In this document: in pieces, positions 12,301 through 27,300 of the stretch | Layout of the letters: every line of letters starts with the position of its first letter | Position numbering within the stretch: position 1 is the first letter of the stretch | Position numbers and translations under genes: made by a program | Notes under the pieces: generated by a model | The model's input: only the letters and a program-made list of their open reading frames with translations | Database searches by the model: none | Told to the model about the DNA's origin: nothing | Assembly: GCA_034509425.1 (NCBI GenBank) | Contig: JAVTVJ010011652.1 | Location: forward strand, 9,232,001 to 9,296,000 | Source: Eopsaltria australis | Taxonomy: Eukaryota; Chordata; Aves; Passeriformes; Petroicidae | Reading direction: 5' to 3' | DNA length: 64,000 nt

Positions 12301-15300
12301 TTTGTGCAAGTCAAAGGTAGTCTAGGAGCCCAGATTGGAATAAACCAGAGGCAGCACCAGAAAGGTGCTTGAGCCTGCCAGTGAGCCACTCCATCTCCCA
12401 GAGCTGGGGCTTCAGATTAGTTTGCTTCAAAAGGCAGAAGGAAGCTCACTCCTCTCATGTAAAGAATGAGAGAGGAGGAGACAGAACTAGCTGGACCACT
12501 CCCCATGTGGGGGAGGCATCAATTCTGTACTCTCAAAGATTTCTGTTTTGTGGCTTCTACTTTAGAGGAAAGCATGACAGTTATGAGGCTATGGATGCTG
12601 GGGATGAAATCATCAGTTAAACATGTTGAAGCTAAAGAATGGACTTCTGGGCACAACTTTCAGGTGGCAGAGAAGTTATGTAGAGAGATAGAATCCTATT
12701 TTTCTATCACAGTGGCATGATCACTCCAATCACATCTCCAAGAACCTCCTATATGGTTTATAAAATAAAAGCTTCCATGTAAAATTTGGCAAGGCTCAGA
12801 TCTTCATTCTCCCTGATGAATGTCATGTGAAGCTCCTTGTGAATTCCTTTCTGTCAGGCAGTAGATCTTCAAGAAGAAAGGCAAAGCCCTTTCCATGCTA
12901 GCCAGTAGCCTACATGTTCAACTCAGAAACTTCTGCTTCTTGCTCTAAATTTTCTACCTGTGAAGGGAGCATGGGGTTTTGCTAATGCTAAATGTTTAAA
13001 GATCATTAAATATTCACATCCAGTGGTGTTACAGACTGCAGAGAAATTCCTGAATCCCTTCATCTCACAGAAAAGAATCATTGCAGGATTAATAGTTTAA
13101 TCAGAATGTCAATGCATATCTGTGTCCTTCTTTAAATAGACTGGATTAAGAAGTACAATCTTATCTGAAACATGATTGCAATTAGAAAAAAAATTAAATT
13201 AAAAATTTGGGAAAAACAAAGAAATTTGTGTGCAACTTAAAGCTGATCAAGAGACCTTTTTGTGCCAAAATGCTTTGCATAAATGTGTATTCTGGTCATT
13301 ACCATGGTAACTGCATCATGTGGAACTTAACTTATCTCTAGGGTACTGAAATTTATTGAAGGAGTGCAAACAGACAGCATCTTCTTACTGCAGAAAAGTG
13401 TAATCTTCTATTCAAAAGGCTGGTGCTTATTCCCAAAGATAAGAGTTCTAAGAACACAGGACATGGAAGAAATGAATCCAAGAAAACAACAAAAATCTTA
13501 CCATTTAACTGTGGTTATTAAAGAGTTTTAGGTACAATGCTGTTTTCAGTGCATATATCCTGTCAGCTTTTTCTGTACTATTTGGCCTGTCATTGGAAAA
13601 CCTTCTTAAAAATAGGGGTCATCACTTCATTATTTCCAATCACAATCCTTTATTCTGCGTGGAAAACCCTACCATTTCCATACAGTTTTATGTGAAATAC
13701 AGAAGTTCTGCTAATAGTGAAAATAGTTCTAAATTATAATTTTGATATTTAATTTGTACATATCTTTTGGCCTCTGAAGCTTTACAGAGGTAGCAGTCCA
13801 GTGACAAGATACACACAGGTAAATTTGTACCCTGGACCTTTCTTGCATAACCTCAAGTTTACATTTGCTAAGAGAGTCAAGAAGGAGTTCACTGAACAAA
13901 ACCACCTTGGTCTTTCTGCTGAGCCTCATCCTTCCCTCATGTCATGAGCTGCTGTCTCATGTGTTTCTGCCATAGGGCTCAGGTGTCTTCCTCGCTTGAG
14001 AGAGTTAGAAAGAGGTGATCCCAGTGAAGGGGACAAAAGAACTTGCAGCCAGAGTCCCTAAGCACAACAGTGAGGAAGATGCATCTCTGTGATATAAATT
14101 ATGTCAGTGTGGAGACAAGGGGAAGGAAGAGGCAGAGAGCAAAACCCAGCACTCTGAAACACTGAATTTTCAATGTGAAGTGCAACAAGCATTTCTTTAC
14201 TAATTATTAGCAGATGAATAATAGCAAAAATTCTAGAATTTAGTATAACAGCTCAGTGCACTATTCCAAATTCCACACTATTGCTGTGTCATGTCAAATC
14301 TGTTAGTCATAAGGAGGTCCTGTATCTTCAGGGTAAATCCTTGTTTCTTTCAGGCAAGAAATGCAAATGGCTGGGGGGTAGGTTTTTTTGGTTTGGGGTG
14401 TTTTTTGTTTGGCTTGGTTTTTTGGGGGTTTTTTTGTGACAGAGAGAGATGCATATCATTAAAGAGTTATTACAGAGGATGATAACATTTTTGCCTCCTC
14501 CATGTTTTTTCAATTTGCTCATACATCAGAAGTAACTCTGTTGCTGAAACATGAGCACAATGTGAAAAACAGGAATGTGCAGGTGCAGGTGTGGCATGGC
14601 AGTGATGTTTTCAGTCAGTTCAGTTGCCTCCTTGAAAGTTCAGTAAAATACTTTAGTTGTACTATTTTTAGGTCTTACATTCATTTAAGTGGCTGATGAT
14701 TTCTGTCCATATGGTCATATATGTTGTCAAAATTTGACATGTAGGTGCATTTTGACATGGAATTCATTCCTATTATTCCAGGTACTTGTGTGGAAAACTG
14801 AACATATAGCAGCAGGGCTATGCTGAAATGAGAAAGAGGTTAGGAGCTAAATATCTAGATTTTTACCAGTTCTTTCTCATTGTTTCCGCCCCTTTTCTTG
14901 CCTCTTTCTTGCCCTTATGCCTCCCCTCCCTACTCATGGTCCTGTTCTGGGTGTCCCCACAGAAACTCTGCAAGCCCAGACAGCACAGTCCCTGAACTGG
15001 CAGCATCTGCCAGCTCATAATACAAAGTTGTCTCATTCTCTTATTTCTGCTTCTTTTACCTCAAGCAACAACAGTGATGAAGGCTTTATCCTCCCTTGTC
15101 TAATGCGACAGACAAGTCCCAGAGAAAATTACAAAGGGTTTTCTGTTGATGATATTCACGTTTTGAGCTATAAGACTAAATATAAACAAAATGCATGGAA
15201 ATTTTTTTTCTTTACTCATTAATTATTTTGTTTAAAGTGGAGAAAAATGAACACTGGTTCAAATAAATCATTATAATAGATTTGTGTTAGCTTTATTCAG

Positions 15301-18300
15301 CAATCCTCTCTATTCCTTAAACATTTATGTTCTTTCCAATTATAGCAATATTTTACTTGTCACTGCAAAATGTCAGGTTATTGCTTCAAAGGTAACCTCA
15401 TTTTATATAATCAGATGGAGACTGAGCTGATGTAATAAAGCACTGGAGATTGGATAAAATTCCAATTACTGCTTCCATAGTAATGAATAACAATTACTAA
15501 CATAACAAAGATGTTAGCATTTTAGAGGTGTTTGTACTTTGTTTATTTTCAATGATAAACACACCAGTTTCTTGGAGACAAAGTGATAATAACACTAACA
15601 GTGTTTATAATTCTTTGTAAGGGAAGATACCAAGAGCTGTCATTTAATTTTTAAAACCCTGTGGTCAAGTTTATAAGTTTTTAAAAAATGTCTGAAAATA
15701 ATCTGGATTTAGGCAAATAGCACTGATGCCATTGCCAGAAGTCAACCTTGCCTGAGTACAGCAGAGAGGAAACTACAGCAGGATACTCCTGAAAAGTTAA
15801 AGGAAATAGCATAATAGCAAGGGAAAATGCTGGCCTCTCATTAATTTTTAAATTGCATTGTCATTGTAGGCTAACAAAGAGTGCATCACAAACTAAGATT
15901 CATATCACTTCAAATCCAGGTGTAAAATGTTTTCATTAAACAGGTTCTTAGAAAACAAATGTTTTTATAGTCTTGGTTTCCTAACATAGAGTCTGGTGTT
16001 TCAGATAATACTCTCCGTGGTAGGTTAAATAACTGGTTTTAAGTGCAACTGTTAGATACATTTATAAATTCAGCTAAAAAAATCTGTTTGCTTGTGCAGT
16101 TATGAAGTAAGATTCTTGTAAAACTCTTGTTTTATTGGTCCATTTATTGAGTTGTTTAATTGTCCACTCTTTTCTTTAGGTTGGCATAGTACTACATTAT
16201 TCTACACTCTCTACTATGTTATGGATTGGAGTAACTGCCAGGAATATTTATAAGCAAGTCACAAAAAAACCTCAGCCATGCCAAAACAGTGACCAACCTT
16301 CTTATCCAAAGCAACCACTACTCAGGTATGGAATATTAGTTGTACTACTTTTTTAATGTCTTCCTAGAATGTATCAATTATAAACAAACTCTCACTCTTA
16401 TTTCTGTATTATTTACTTTTTATAGAGTATAAATAGCATCCATAAAGAATTGAGCCACTTAGGTATATACAAAAATCTGAATATTTATTGTATGCTGATA
16501 GTTAACTCTACTGAGGAGATGAAAATATGCAGAACTGATATGGGCTAAGTTCTGATACCTCTGTCTGAAGAAGAAGAGTTTCTTATGGTGGGGAAAGAAT
16601 GCCCAAACCAGAAACTGGCTTGGTTCCGAGCCTTATTTAATCATCAGAAACTGTCCTATAATGACACTTCCTTTACCTTTATCTCTTCTGCTGTAATTCT
16701 TGCTCACACTTGTATTGAAAGCCTAATAACCTGGTAGCAACCTTCCTGGTTCCCCATCAGAGATGTAATGCTGTTACAGGAGTCACTGGCAGACTGCACT
16801 CCCTATCAGCTCTCGCTGGAGCAGACTCACAAATGTGTCTCTGATGGCATTGCAGGTGTAAGACAGGAGCAGTTCTTGCCAGATGCCTCTGAGATGCTGA
16901 AACTCCAAGCCAAATAGTCAGTCTGCACAAGAAAAAAAATTTTAAAACCCTAGCAAAACCTTACCACAAAACCAGGATTTCCAGCCAAAGGCATGAGAGG
17001 TTTAATTCATCTTTTTTGAGCTTAGCTATGAAAAAATTAGGTATTACCCTAAGTTACGTATTGTTCCTGTACAGATTTTTGGAGAGAGACAGAGAAATAT
17101 CTTCCAGATAACAATTTGTCCAATGTCTCTTAGAAGTTTGTGTAAGGACAGGATTAATTGCCTTATGGAGGTGCTTCTCTTTCCCCACAGATCATGGACA
17201 AGTCTGAATGGTCAATTTAGCCTAAAGACCTCAGTTTTATAGTGGAAGTCAGGAAATATGAATTGTACTTTTTATGTCCTTTCTGTGAAAAATTCACAGT
17301 GTATTCTTTTAAATAGATGTAGCTTATTTTATTTTAAACACAAAAATATTAGCAAGTAGCATTTATAGATGACTGTGTGATGTTGTCACAACTTGTTAAA
17401 AGTCCGTAGGAAGAGGAATTGACTTTTTTCCATCTGATCCTGCAGAGTCAAAATTTTGCTAAGATTATTTTAGTTAGAAAACTAACTAGTTTTCTTCCTT
17501 CTAAAACACTTTCTTTCTGGAGATGAAATTGATTAAAGTTAACATAAAATGTGTATTGTGATGAGAAGGAGTGCCATATTGATCCTTAGCTTTGTGAGGT
17601 GTAAGCAAGAGGATATTCTTTCACTGAGAGTGCCTGACTTCGCTAATCCATTATTTACTACACCATTCTTCAGAGATGAGAATTTCACTCCTTCAGTTAC
17701 CAGCTCATGGCAAAATGAATAATTGCCAATTTTCAAATGCTGCAGTGTGACTATTAAGGTAGAAAATTGTTACAAGTTACACAGACCCAGCATAGTGTAT
17801 GTTCTTCAAATTCAAATCTTGTTTGAGTTGGAAAACAATAGACAGTCAGGTTACAGGAAAGATTACTCTAATTAGAATCTTTGCTGTACCAGTCATGTTG
17901 AAAGTTCTCAGACAGTGAAAATAAATAGCAGCTATTTTAAGTTTAGCAATAGAAATGATAAACCACCTTCTGGTTGTAAGAGAACATGGGTATAATTGTT
18001 TAATAGCTAAGTAAAATTATTCTAAGTTATTTTTCTCACACAGGGCACCATGTATCTTAGAGACACAGGCACTGAAATGTCTAATACAATTTCACAATGG
18101 TAAGCACTAGATTCAAAATAGTAAGAATCAGTTTCACTTCATGTAGAAAACAAGCATAGCATGTGAAATTAGGAATCAGTTTAAGCAAGAAAATACTAAA
18201 CTCAGAATTAGTAGTTGTTGGTTCTTTTAGAATGATAATGATCATTTTGGGGGGGGGGGGCATTTTACCTTTCCTGGTTTTAATAAAATTAAAGTCTGAA

Positions 18301-21300
18301 TTATTCTTTGTCATAATATTTCCATAAAATCCATTTCAGATGCTCTACAATTCAATGCAGTAGTTTATAAGAAATGTTTTAATTAGTCAGTGTTCTTGTG
18401 TCTGTAAGTGTTGTTCCTCAGGAACTTAAGCAATAACATCTGAGTTTGGGTGAGGGGGTGTTAATTTGTCTTCATCTGACATGGAGTAGATTGCTAAATA
18501 GTATAAAGTTTATTCAAATGGAGATGCAGTTAGGCTTTTTTATATGTTAGGACTGCCTGTGATAGGAAGCACATGATACAGTCTACAGGACACTTTTAAA
18601 CAAGAGGTAGTTTTTCAGTGATCCTGCTCTATAGACTTATTTTTGTTGAATACAAATATATGAATGTGTTTGGCAAGAACTCTGCACTTGGCTGTTGTCC
18701 TTCAGTCTTCTCTGGTAATGGTTTTTTTTGATAGATGGTGCTTCCAGTTCACATGTGAGTGGTTTTGTATTCCTTATATATGCACTTGCTGTATGAGACA
18801 TAAGGATATCTTTTGTGAGTCAGTAAGTGGAATCTAATGCCAAAAATCAGTACATAAATCTATCATGTGGAATTTACCAAGAAATCATAAAAATTATCTC
18901 ACCACATTTTGTTCACAAAGCTTGGTCCATTCTAAAAAGTAGCTGAAATAGTGAAAATAAAACCAGAATATCTAAAAGGAGACCTTACCTGTTAGTAGAA
19001 AAGGATATATGCTTGTAAGAGTTGCTTTGGTTTCTCTGCCTGCTGTTTGCATATTCATTTGCAGAAGCAAGACAAATGAGGTGCCCTTGATCTTTTTCTC
19101 CTACTTCTCTTTGAGCTGTAGCAATAAGTACCCTATTATGGAAAGCTGTGGTTCTTTATAAGTTTTCTTTCTTCTAGATAGAGTGATCAAATTTGAAACA
19201 TTTTTGCAGTCTAATTTTACTTCATGGCGATATGAATTTAAATATTGCCCCTTTTTATATGTTAATCATGTATTATGAGATACATTATGTACACTGTACA
19301 TTATACAGTATATATATATTATTATAGATATTATTCATGAAATATATATTATCTGTTAATTACGGAGTTAAACCCCTCAGGGCCTATCACTTTGATGACT
19401 GGAACCAACTGTAACAATTTTGGCATTTTTCTCTAAATGTGCCTGGATGCTAATGAGGTGGATCAAATTAATGCATCATTGAGTTTTGTGTATTGAAATT
19501 CTGAACCTTAGCACTTCAACAGATAATGAAATTACTTCCTGTAAAATATACTCTCTGGTATTCTTAATAGAAATAAATAATTCTCTCTGTTCATCCTCAG
19601 TGGACATTTGTTAAACCTGGCAGAGTTTAGCTTCTGACTCATCTGAAGGCCGATTTTGCCAGCAAAGGCAAAGGGGCACACAGGATTCAGCTATTACTGC
19701 AATGTACAAAACTTCTCACCAGCCCAAGCTGAGGCACAGGTAGTGTTAGTTTTTGTGCCTGCTATGTGCATGCATTTTTCATGCCATGCTCTGTGCTCAT
19801 ACAGATTAGACAGAAGTACAGACCAGCAAGAAAATACTGCTGAAAGATAACTCTGTTAAAATCATTTTTTTCTAAAGAGATAGAAAAAAAATCAGGTTAC
19901 TTTCATTTTTAATAAGATAACTAGTGAGCACAATTGCATTCTAAACATTTAAAATAAAAAATAAATAAGCTACCAGCTGGGCCAGAGATTGGTGATAAGG
20001 AGACAGATAATTAAGTTTTATCTCAAGGTTAGGTTCAAATATATCTCCTAATGTTCTCCTACCTCTTTTATTCAATGAATGTCTTGCAAGATAACTAATA
20101 TGGCAGTCTTCAGATTACAGAGTCCAATATCCCATATCTGTCATGAAAAAACCTCAATGTGCATAAATAAGGTTGCAGAATCAACAGCAAAATGGATAAC
20201 AGTTGATGCTGCTGTCTCTGTTGAACTTCATCTTATTTTTTATGTAACATATTTTGATAAGCTTTTTAAAATGTTCTTTTTAAAATTGTGGGGCTGTTAG
20301 GAAATGTACCTCATGCAGTGCTTTAGAAAAATTGTATATCTAGCTGTGGGAGCAATTTCAGAATGGATTGTGCCCTTTGCTTTGTATTCAAAATAGTAGC
20401 CTTTGTACCATGGCTAAAAAATCATAACTGAGGCAAATTGGAACAGTTTCCAGCAGCACACGCAGTGTACCTACAGTCAATACCACTGGCTTCAATTCCA
20501 TTCTCTTACTGTTTTCAACTTTAAATAATTTTGAGAGTTAAGAATAATTTTTAGAATGAGAAAGTTGATTGTCTATTTCACATATTTTGAAATGTCTTAA
20601 CTGTCTTTTAAACCTGCGCACAGAGCAGACCTAGCAGTATTGTAGTTGAGAATGGGAGTAGTGTGGTCAAGCTGTAACAATCTGCTGATGGATGTTTACA
20701 TGCAGGTGTGTGTTTGGATGTCTGCTGTTCTATATGAGCTTGTATATGAGCAAATTTCTGTCCATCATACATGCACTTCCAGAGTACAGAGCAATGACTT
20801 GAAATCAACAGCAGAAGGGGTCTTCCTAGTGAGCAGTGTTTGTGGTGTAGTGGGGCTAACAGCCTGCACCCTGAGCTCCTGCAAGATGTGGTAACGCTGC
20901 ACTTGCATCCTCCCCCTCTCCTTGGGAATGTGGCAGCAGCTCTTCACATTCATTCCCAAGCTCATTATTTCTCTCAGCTACCTAAACATTAATCAGTAGC
21001 ACCCAGCTAAACAGTAGCTGAGTGTCTTTGAGACACTGACTTATGCTAAATCCTTTCACCGCAAAAAGGAGAAACCACATTAAACTTTCAAATACAAGAA
21101 AATCCTCTCCTTCTGTTATTGCCAGCTAGTCCTGTGATGAGGCTCTTGCCTTACAGTGAAGGGATTTCACAGACTTGCATGATATCACAGGGGTCAAGGC
21201 ATGCACTTAGTGCCTTGTTCACAGTGTTAACCCTGCTTGTCTCAGGATGAACATTTAGCTGCTTGATCTGAATTCTGACAAGCTGAAAACCAACACATGG

Positions 21301-24300
21301 GCAAAAATGGACCCACTGCTGCGTTTGCCTAACTGCTGGTCCTGAGAGAGCCTGGCAGGAAATGTTGTGACTTCCATCACAAATTGATTATATGGAAATT
21401 TTTATTGAATAAGTTACCAATAAAGCAGGCTGTGTCCTGAACTTGAGTTGCACACAGCAATATTCATAATGTCATTAGAAATTGTCATGTGATATTTTTG
21501 CACCATAATGGAGATACTGAAAACATTCTAGTTATAAAGACCAAAGACCTCTTATATTTAATTTTAAAGAATGATTATGTCCGGAGAAAAACCCTAGAAT
21601 AAAAAACATAATGCTTTCTAATATTCCTGAGTCTGAAAGGCTCTTCAGAAAATGATCTTTGTTAATGTCCCCTATCATTTATAACAAGTTGGGTACAATT
21701 TATTGCAGCATAATAGCAGTGTAATGGGGGATCAACATTTGACTACAATAAGAAACAGTTTATTAAACATCAAGTTTGGCAAAGGCACCATTTTTTTGGC
21801 TGTGCCCTTTCCTGAATCTCCGGACTGAATCATGTGAAGCGACTTAATTTACATTCTGACAGACACAGGCTTTCCTTGTCCCCTTGACACCAGCAGCTCT
21901 GAAATGCAGTTAAGTTCTAGTACATTTTTCATTAGTGCTAGCTGTCCTGAATTCATGTCTTCGAGTCTGAAACAGTGATTGAGCAAGAAAGAGGTCAGAT
22001 GAAAATCATCAATTGCAATCCATTGTTTTCTTATTCGTGATATGACCTTAAATATCAGCTCATAGAGTTTTGATCGATGAAAGCCTATTTTTCCTTCCCA
22101 CAGAGAACATGTCAGACTTCCTGTATAAAGTGTAAATTTAGGCCTGATTAACCCAAGGGATCATCTGTCTTTTTCTTTCAAATTCTCCATGGTTTGAGTA
22201 TGTTGAATTAAATGGGAAGTGCCACAGGGCAGAATTCTCAGGAGCCCTGAGGAGATCTCTGTAGTTCACTCTTTAGTCTTAGCATAGACCCAGTTGTGTC
22301 ATTGCAGAGTAGGTGAAAATGATGTCTCCCTGCAAGTAAGGTTTTCACCAGCTGGATGAACCATGGCATGGTGAGCCAACAGTCGCTGAAAATCTGCTCC
22401 AAGAAGTTGGCTCTAATTTAAGTACTTGATTGTATCCTTTGATTAAAGGACAGAATATTTTAATGTGGGCAGGGTCAGTCATCAGGAAGTTTGTCTCACA
22501 TCTCTGACACTATAATCAGCATTTCTTATTTTAGATATGGGAGATTAAGACTAGAAATGTATATTATTAGATGATTTTAAAATTGTGTTATAATTTTTTG
22601 CAATCCTCATGTATTCTCAAGTCTGCTTATTGTCTCCATAGTGTAAGTTTCTAAAAAGATCAAGGTGTGTAACAGCTGTTTTTATCAAATGGCTTGGGTT
22701 GAGAGGGACCTTAAAGATCATCTAGTGATAGTTCTTAGATATTATCTGCAAAACACTATTTTCATGGTTCTTGTTTCAATATTTGTCATATTTCCCAGGA
22801 AGGAGAAAGGCCATATTGCTCAAATACCTTTTTTTTAAAATTTTTTGCATTTGATAAAAATTGTAAGAAAAGCCATGTTTCCCTTCCAGCTATTGTATTC
22901 ATTTTAGTCACCAAAATAAGGCTTATATTCAACACCAAGGTAATTTATTATATTGTTATATTGGCTATTAAAATAATCTAAGGATAACAGCCTTTTCAAA
23001 GTTTTAGTTTGATTTCATTATAGAGCTAATATTTTGAGCAATGCTACGTTGCTTCTGAAGACAATTTTAATAACTGACATTCAAAGATGACACAGCACAA
23101 GTAATACAACAGTACCAACAGAAGTGCTGATCATTGTAGACAGATTGTGCTCTGTCTTACCAGCCCACCAACTTAGGCAACTTCTCAAACCCCCTGCAAA
23201 AAAACCCCAAACCAACCAATCAAAGAAAAAAACAAACCAAAAACCCTACTCAAACAAAAAGAACTAAAATGGAAGGAACCTTAGCCAGAACAAACAGAAC
23301 AGTTCTGCCCCTTGAGGCAGAGATAATGAAAGAGAAGCTTAAAAACAAAGCAAGAAGTTTAAGTCTGTATATCACAAGTTAAAGGGAGAGACAGGATTGT
23401 AGAACCTAAGGGTACTTGGAACTTGGTTTGATACTTCAAGGTCATACTGATATTATGGACTATTTAGCATGATCACTCTTAAATGCTGATATGTGTTCAG
23501 ATGGAATCAAGCATATAACTGAAAGGTCTGCAGTGGAAAAGGGTATAAAATGGTGAAAAGGGAAATATTTTCATTAATTCTTCTTACTGAATTTCAACCT
23601 GAAGCTAACTGTATTTACATCAGATGGGGATAAAATTATCTGAAGTGAAAGAAAATGTTTAATTCAGATTTGGATTAATTGTTCCACACAAGAAAATTTA
23701 CAGTAAAAGAAAAATATTGAAATACTACAGAGATCCACAATTTGCTACAGAGTAGCAATATATTGGCAGTGGCATCCTGAGAAAGTTGTTGCACTTTGCA
23801 TGAGCCGTGTAAATATTCATTGCTGACAGCATTGGATTGCCAGGGTATGGTGTATGGAGGTATTTCCCTGCCAACTCTTAATTGAACAGGAGAAGTGATT
23901 AGAACTTTGCTTCTCCACCTTTAAGGTGAGCAATTGAATTGTGGAGTCAATAAGAGCAAGATGGCTTTAAGTTCCACTTCATCTGACTTAGGAATCAAAA
24001 TTCCAGCTGGAACTATTTCAAAAGTTTGTTCTCATGGCATAGTTGGTAATATCATTCTTCAAAACTATCCTGAATGCACTACCAAATATTTTAAGTGAAT
24101 GATCCCTGGAGCATAGGCTCCTCCTTGATGTGAACTTATTTCAAGAGTGTGTCAAAATCGAAGTAGAAAAGAAATTTTGTTACTGTCATAACTTTAATAG
24201 CTGAGTTATAGGGAAGATGCACACGATATTGACACTTTCCAGATTAGAAACACAGTAATACCAAATCTTTTAGAGATGTTGAGGTAGAAGGTGAAGTTTT

Positions 24301-27300
24301 ATCCTCTTTGTTTAAAGAACGGTGTCCGTGCTGCTTGGTATAGATGAGAAGAAATAGGCTACGATTATTGCAAAAGAAACATATGTCAGTTTACTACTTG
24401 TAAACAAGTATTAAATGGCATAGCAAGTCACTCAGAAGGTCCATTCAACTGAAACTCTTTACAATGCTACAGCTATTGACAAACACAGCAAAAAAAAGAA
24501 AATTACCACACCTGAGTGATACCAGGTCATTTAATGAGGAGATGACGGGCTTGGGGCTTAGAAATTTTAACTACTTGAGTTATGGCATTTTTAAGTTTTC
24601 AAAATTATGAGCTTCCTGAAGACTTATAATGAATTCTATGATATTTTCAGCTTTGAAAGGCTGGAACTGAACATGCTGATCTGCAGAACTGTGTATTAGA
24701 TTGAATTTTCAGCTGCTTTTATCCTGAATTCACATCTAGGTATTTCCTGGAAATTCAGAATTCTTGCCACACTATCCCTTGTCTCAGTAGCTTCTAGCAT
24801 TTGAGCTAGTCATATACATAATTGTAGAGGGTAAGTTAGAGGGTGGGTAAGCTTGATAAAATGCTCCATGCTTTGATATGCTGCTCCAGGCAAAATGTAA
24901 AACGCTGATAGGAAATTCTACAAGTTCAAGGATTTTTAGAAGATAATATATTCAGACTCCAGTGGGGGCTTTATAGAAAACTTTATCAGAGTTGAAAGAA
25001 CTAAATATTTTCTCAGATGGTTCTCTGGTGTCATATAGATTAAACTTGATCATGCAAAAATGCTGTAAAGATAAATGAGTAAGGTCTTTTCAAGTGTGCT
25101 TATTGTAATTGTATGGACAAAGAACTAAGCATTCTCATCTGCATGAAGTCATATTCACCACAATTACAGAAAAGACTATCTGACTTTTAATGGTAGATGA
25201 TTGTACTCATTAATTAGTGATAAAAATGAGTCACGTTAGTTAAAAATTCTTTCTTCAAAAAATTATTGTGTGAGAAAGATAGATCTTAAAGTTTGTTACA
25301 GGACACCTGCCTTAAGCAGGCATCTGTATACATCCAGCAGAACTGTAATGAAAACCGTGATGTTGCAAGAAAACGTGAGTCATGAAGATTTGTGAAGTAT
25401 CTTGTGCAGACTGATAAACTGCAATGTCACAGGAGCTAGAGCACTGCAGGCAGCCAAGGAGTGTAATACAGGATTGTGCAATAGTCTGATAATAACTGCA
25501 GCTCAGCACAATCACTGCATTTAAATTATAGCGTGGCACAGGACAAAGTAGGTGTTGCATTTACCAATATATTGCCATTATTCCATAAAGTAATTTTGGC
25601 TAAAAGATATTACTAGATTCCTAGAGTAAATGTTAAACAAAAAAAAAAAAAAGTACGTGGCTTATCTTAAAATAAACTAGCAATAAAACTCAAATGTGTA
25701 TCTTTAGGCACATATGTATATATATTAGCAGTGATAGTTTTAAATATGTAATTCTAATGTTTCATAATATTTTTCTTTGTTCATGAGTGGCAAAATTCAA
25801 GGAAATTAAACTATATTCCTTGGACAAACAAAATTGGTGAAATCTACAGATATGCATATTACACTGAATATGTTGGAGCATATTTATGTATAACTGTTGC
25901 AAATTCGCTTTTAGAACTGGCTTATTCTATGCATACTTCATGTCAAATATGTGTGATAATCTCTGTTTTATGCCTGTTTGGAAGGAGGGCTTAAAAGTCT
26001 TGGGAGAAAAAGCTGCATTAGATTAATTCACTTGGTTTTGAGTTGAGACACCATGGAAAATTATACATGAACTTCCACTGATCTCCTTGAATTGTACATC
26101 CTAAGTAGTTGAAACCCATCACTGGAAATGTGGGTGATACTTTTCACTTTAGTGTTCATTAAAAATTCCCAGTGAGAAGGCATTAGAGAAAATCATACAA
26201 CAAATAATAAGATTAAATTGCATCAAGGGGTAAATAGGTTAATATTATGAGAATATTTCATACTGTGAAAATAGGTAGCAATTAAAACAGGTGACCTGGG
26301 AGGCTGTGGGAACTCTGTCCCAAGAAATTTGTTAACATAGGTTAGATAAGGCCAAGCCTGTCATGGCAGGTGTTTATGTGACCTGACTCAGAGCTTTTGA
26401 GTGGGCTAGATGTTCTCCTGATGTTCACTCCTGCCCTACAATTCTGTTATTAGTAAACCAAGTATTTTTCCTAACACTGTTTTCGTTTTTCAACCCTTAT
26501 TTGCTGCTGAATGCCTACAGCCTCGCTGGTCTCATAAGAAACTCTTGTGTTTCATTATGCAAGCGAATTCTGACAGAAGAGACTTTGAAACTAACATGTT
26601 CCAAATATGCCTTCAGTGTTTGGAAATGTTATGAGTCTTGTAGAAGCTGGCTACTTATCCTGCAGGTATTTTTTATTCAGGTACCACCTTACTATATAAA
26701 ACATAACAAAAAATTAGGCCACCTCCTGCTCTGAAGCACGTGCACTCACAACGGGTTTTCAGGGGAGTTACACATGTTCAGTCACAAGAAGATTTTGGTT
26801 CATAGACCAAAAATACTGCTGATTGCTACTTAAAAATAAATCTTGGTAAATCTCCTGTAATTTTTATGATACAGATTAAAATAATTTCAATATATAATAT
26901 CTAATATACCTTAGCAAAACAGAATGTCCAGATTAAACTTGATGCCTCTATTGATTGAGTACTCCTGCAGACAAAGGGGTAATGCCATTATTATTTAATT
27001 ATACTTAGTACTCAGAGAATCACTCAAGATTTTAAATTTATCAGAAAGTGAACATTGGTGTGCTTTTCTGTGAAGGAAAACTTGAGCACAAAAGATATCC
27101 TGACTTATTTATCTACTGATAATGAGAGATATCTAATACTGTTTTAACTACTGATTATGAGGTAAGAGAACTATGGTTACTACAGATCGTTTGTGTTTAC
27201 TTTTCAAAATTTGTGAACAATGTCAAGAAAAAGTCATGAGCGGTCAGTCACACAATCTTGCTGCTTCTTCATATTGGATGAACTCGTAGATATCTTCAGA

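Larger units (their letters stand above)
9812..16179 (+). other. ADGRA1 intron, phase 0, 6.4 kb
   Basis: The donor is GTAAGT and the acceptor TTTTCTTTAG. A full palindrome TCACGTGA lies at 9991-9998, just after the donor, and a G/T-rich low-complexity tract lies at 14371-14438. The rest is AT-rich unique-looking sequence in which I see no gene or recognisable transposon. Confidence 0.85.
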
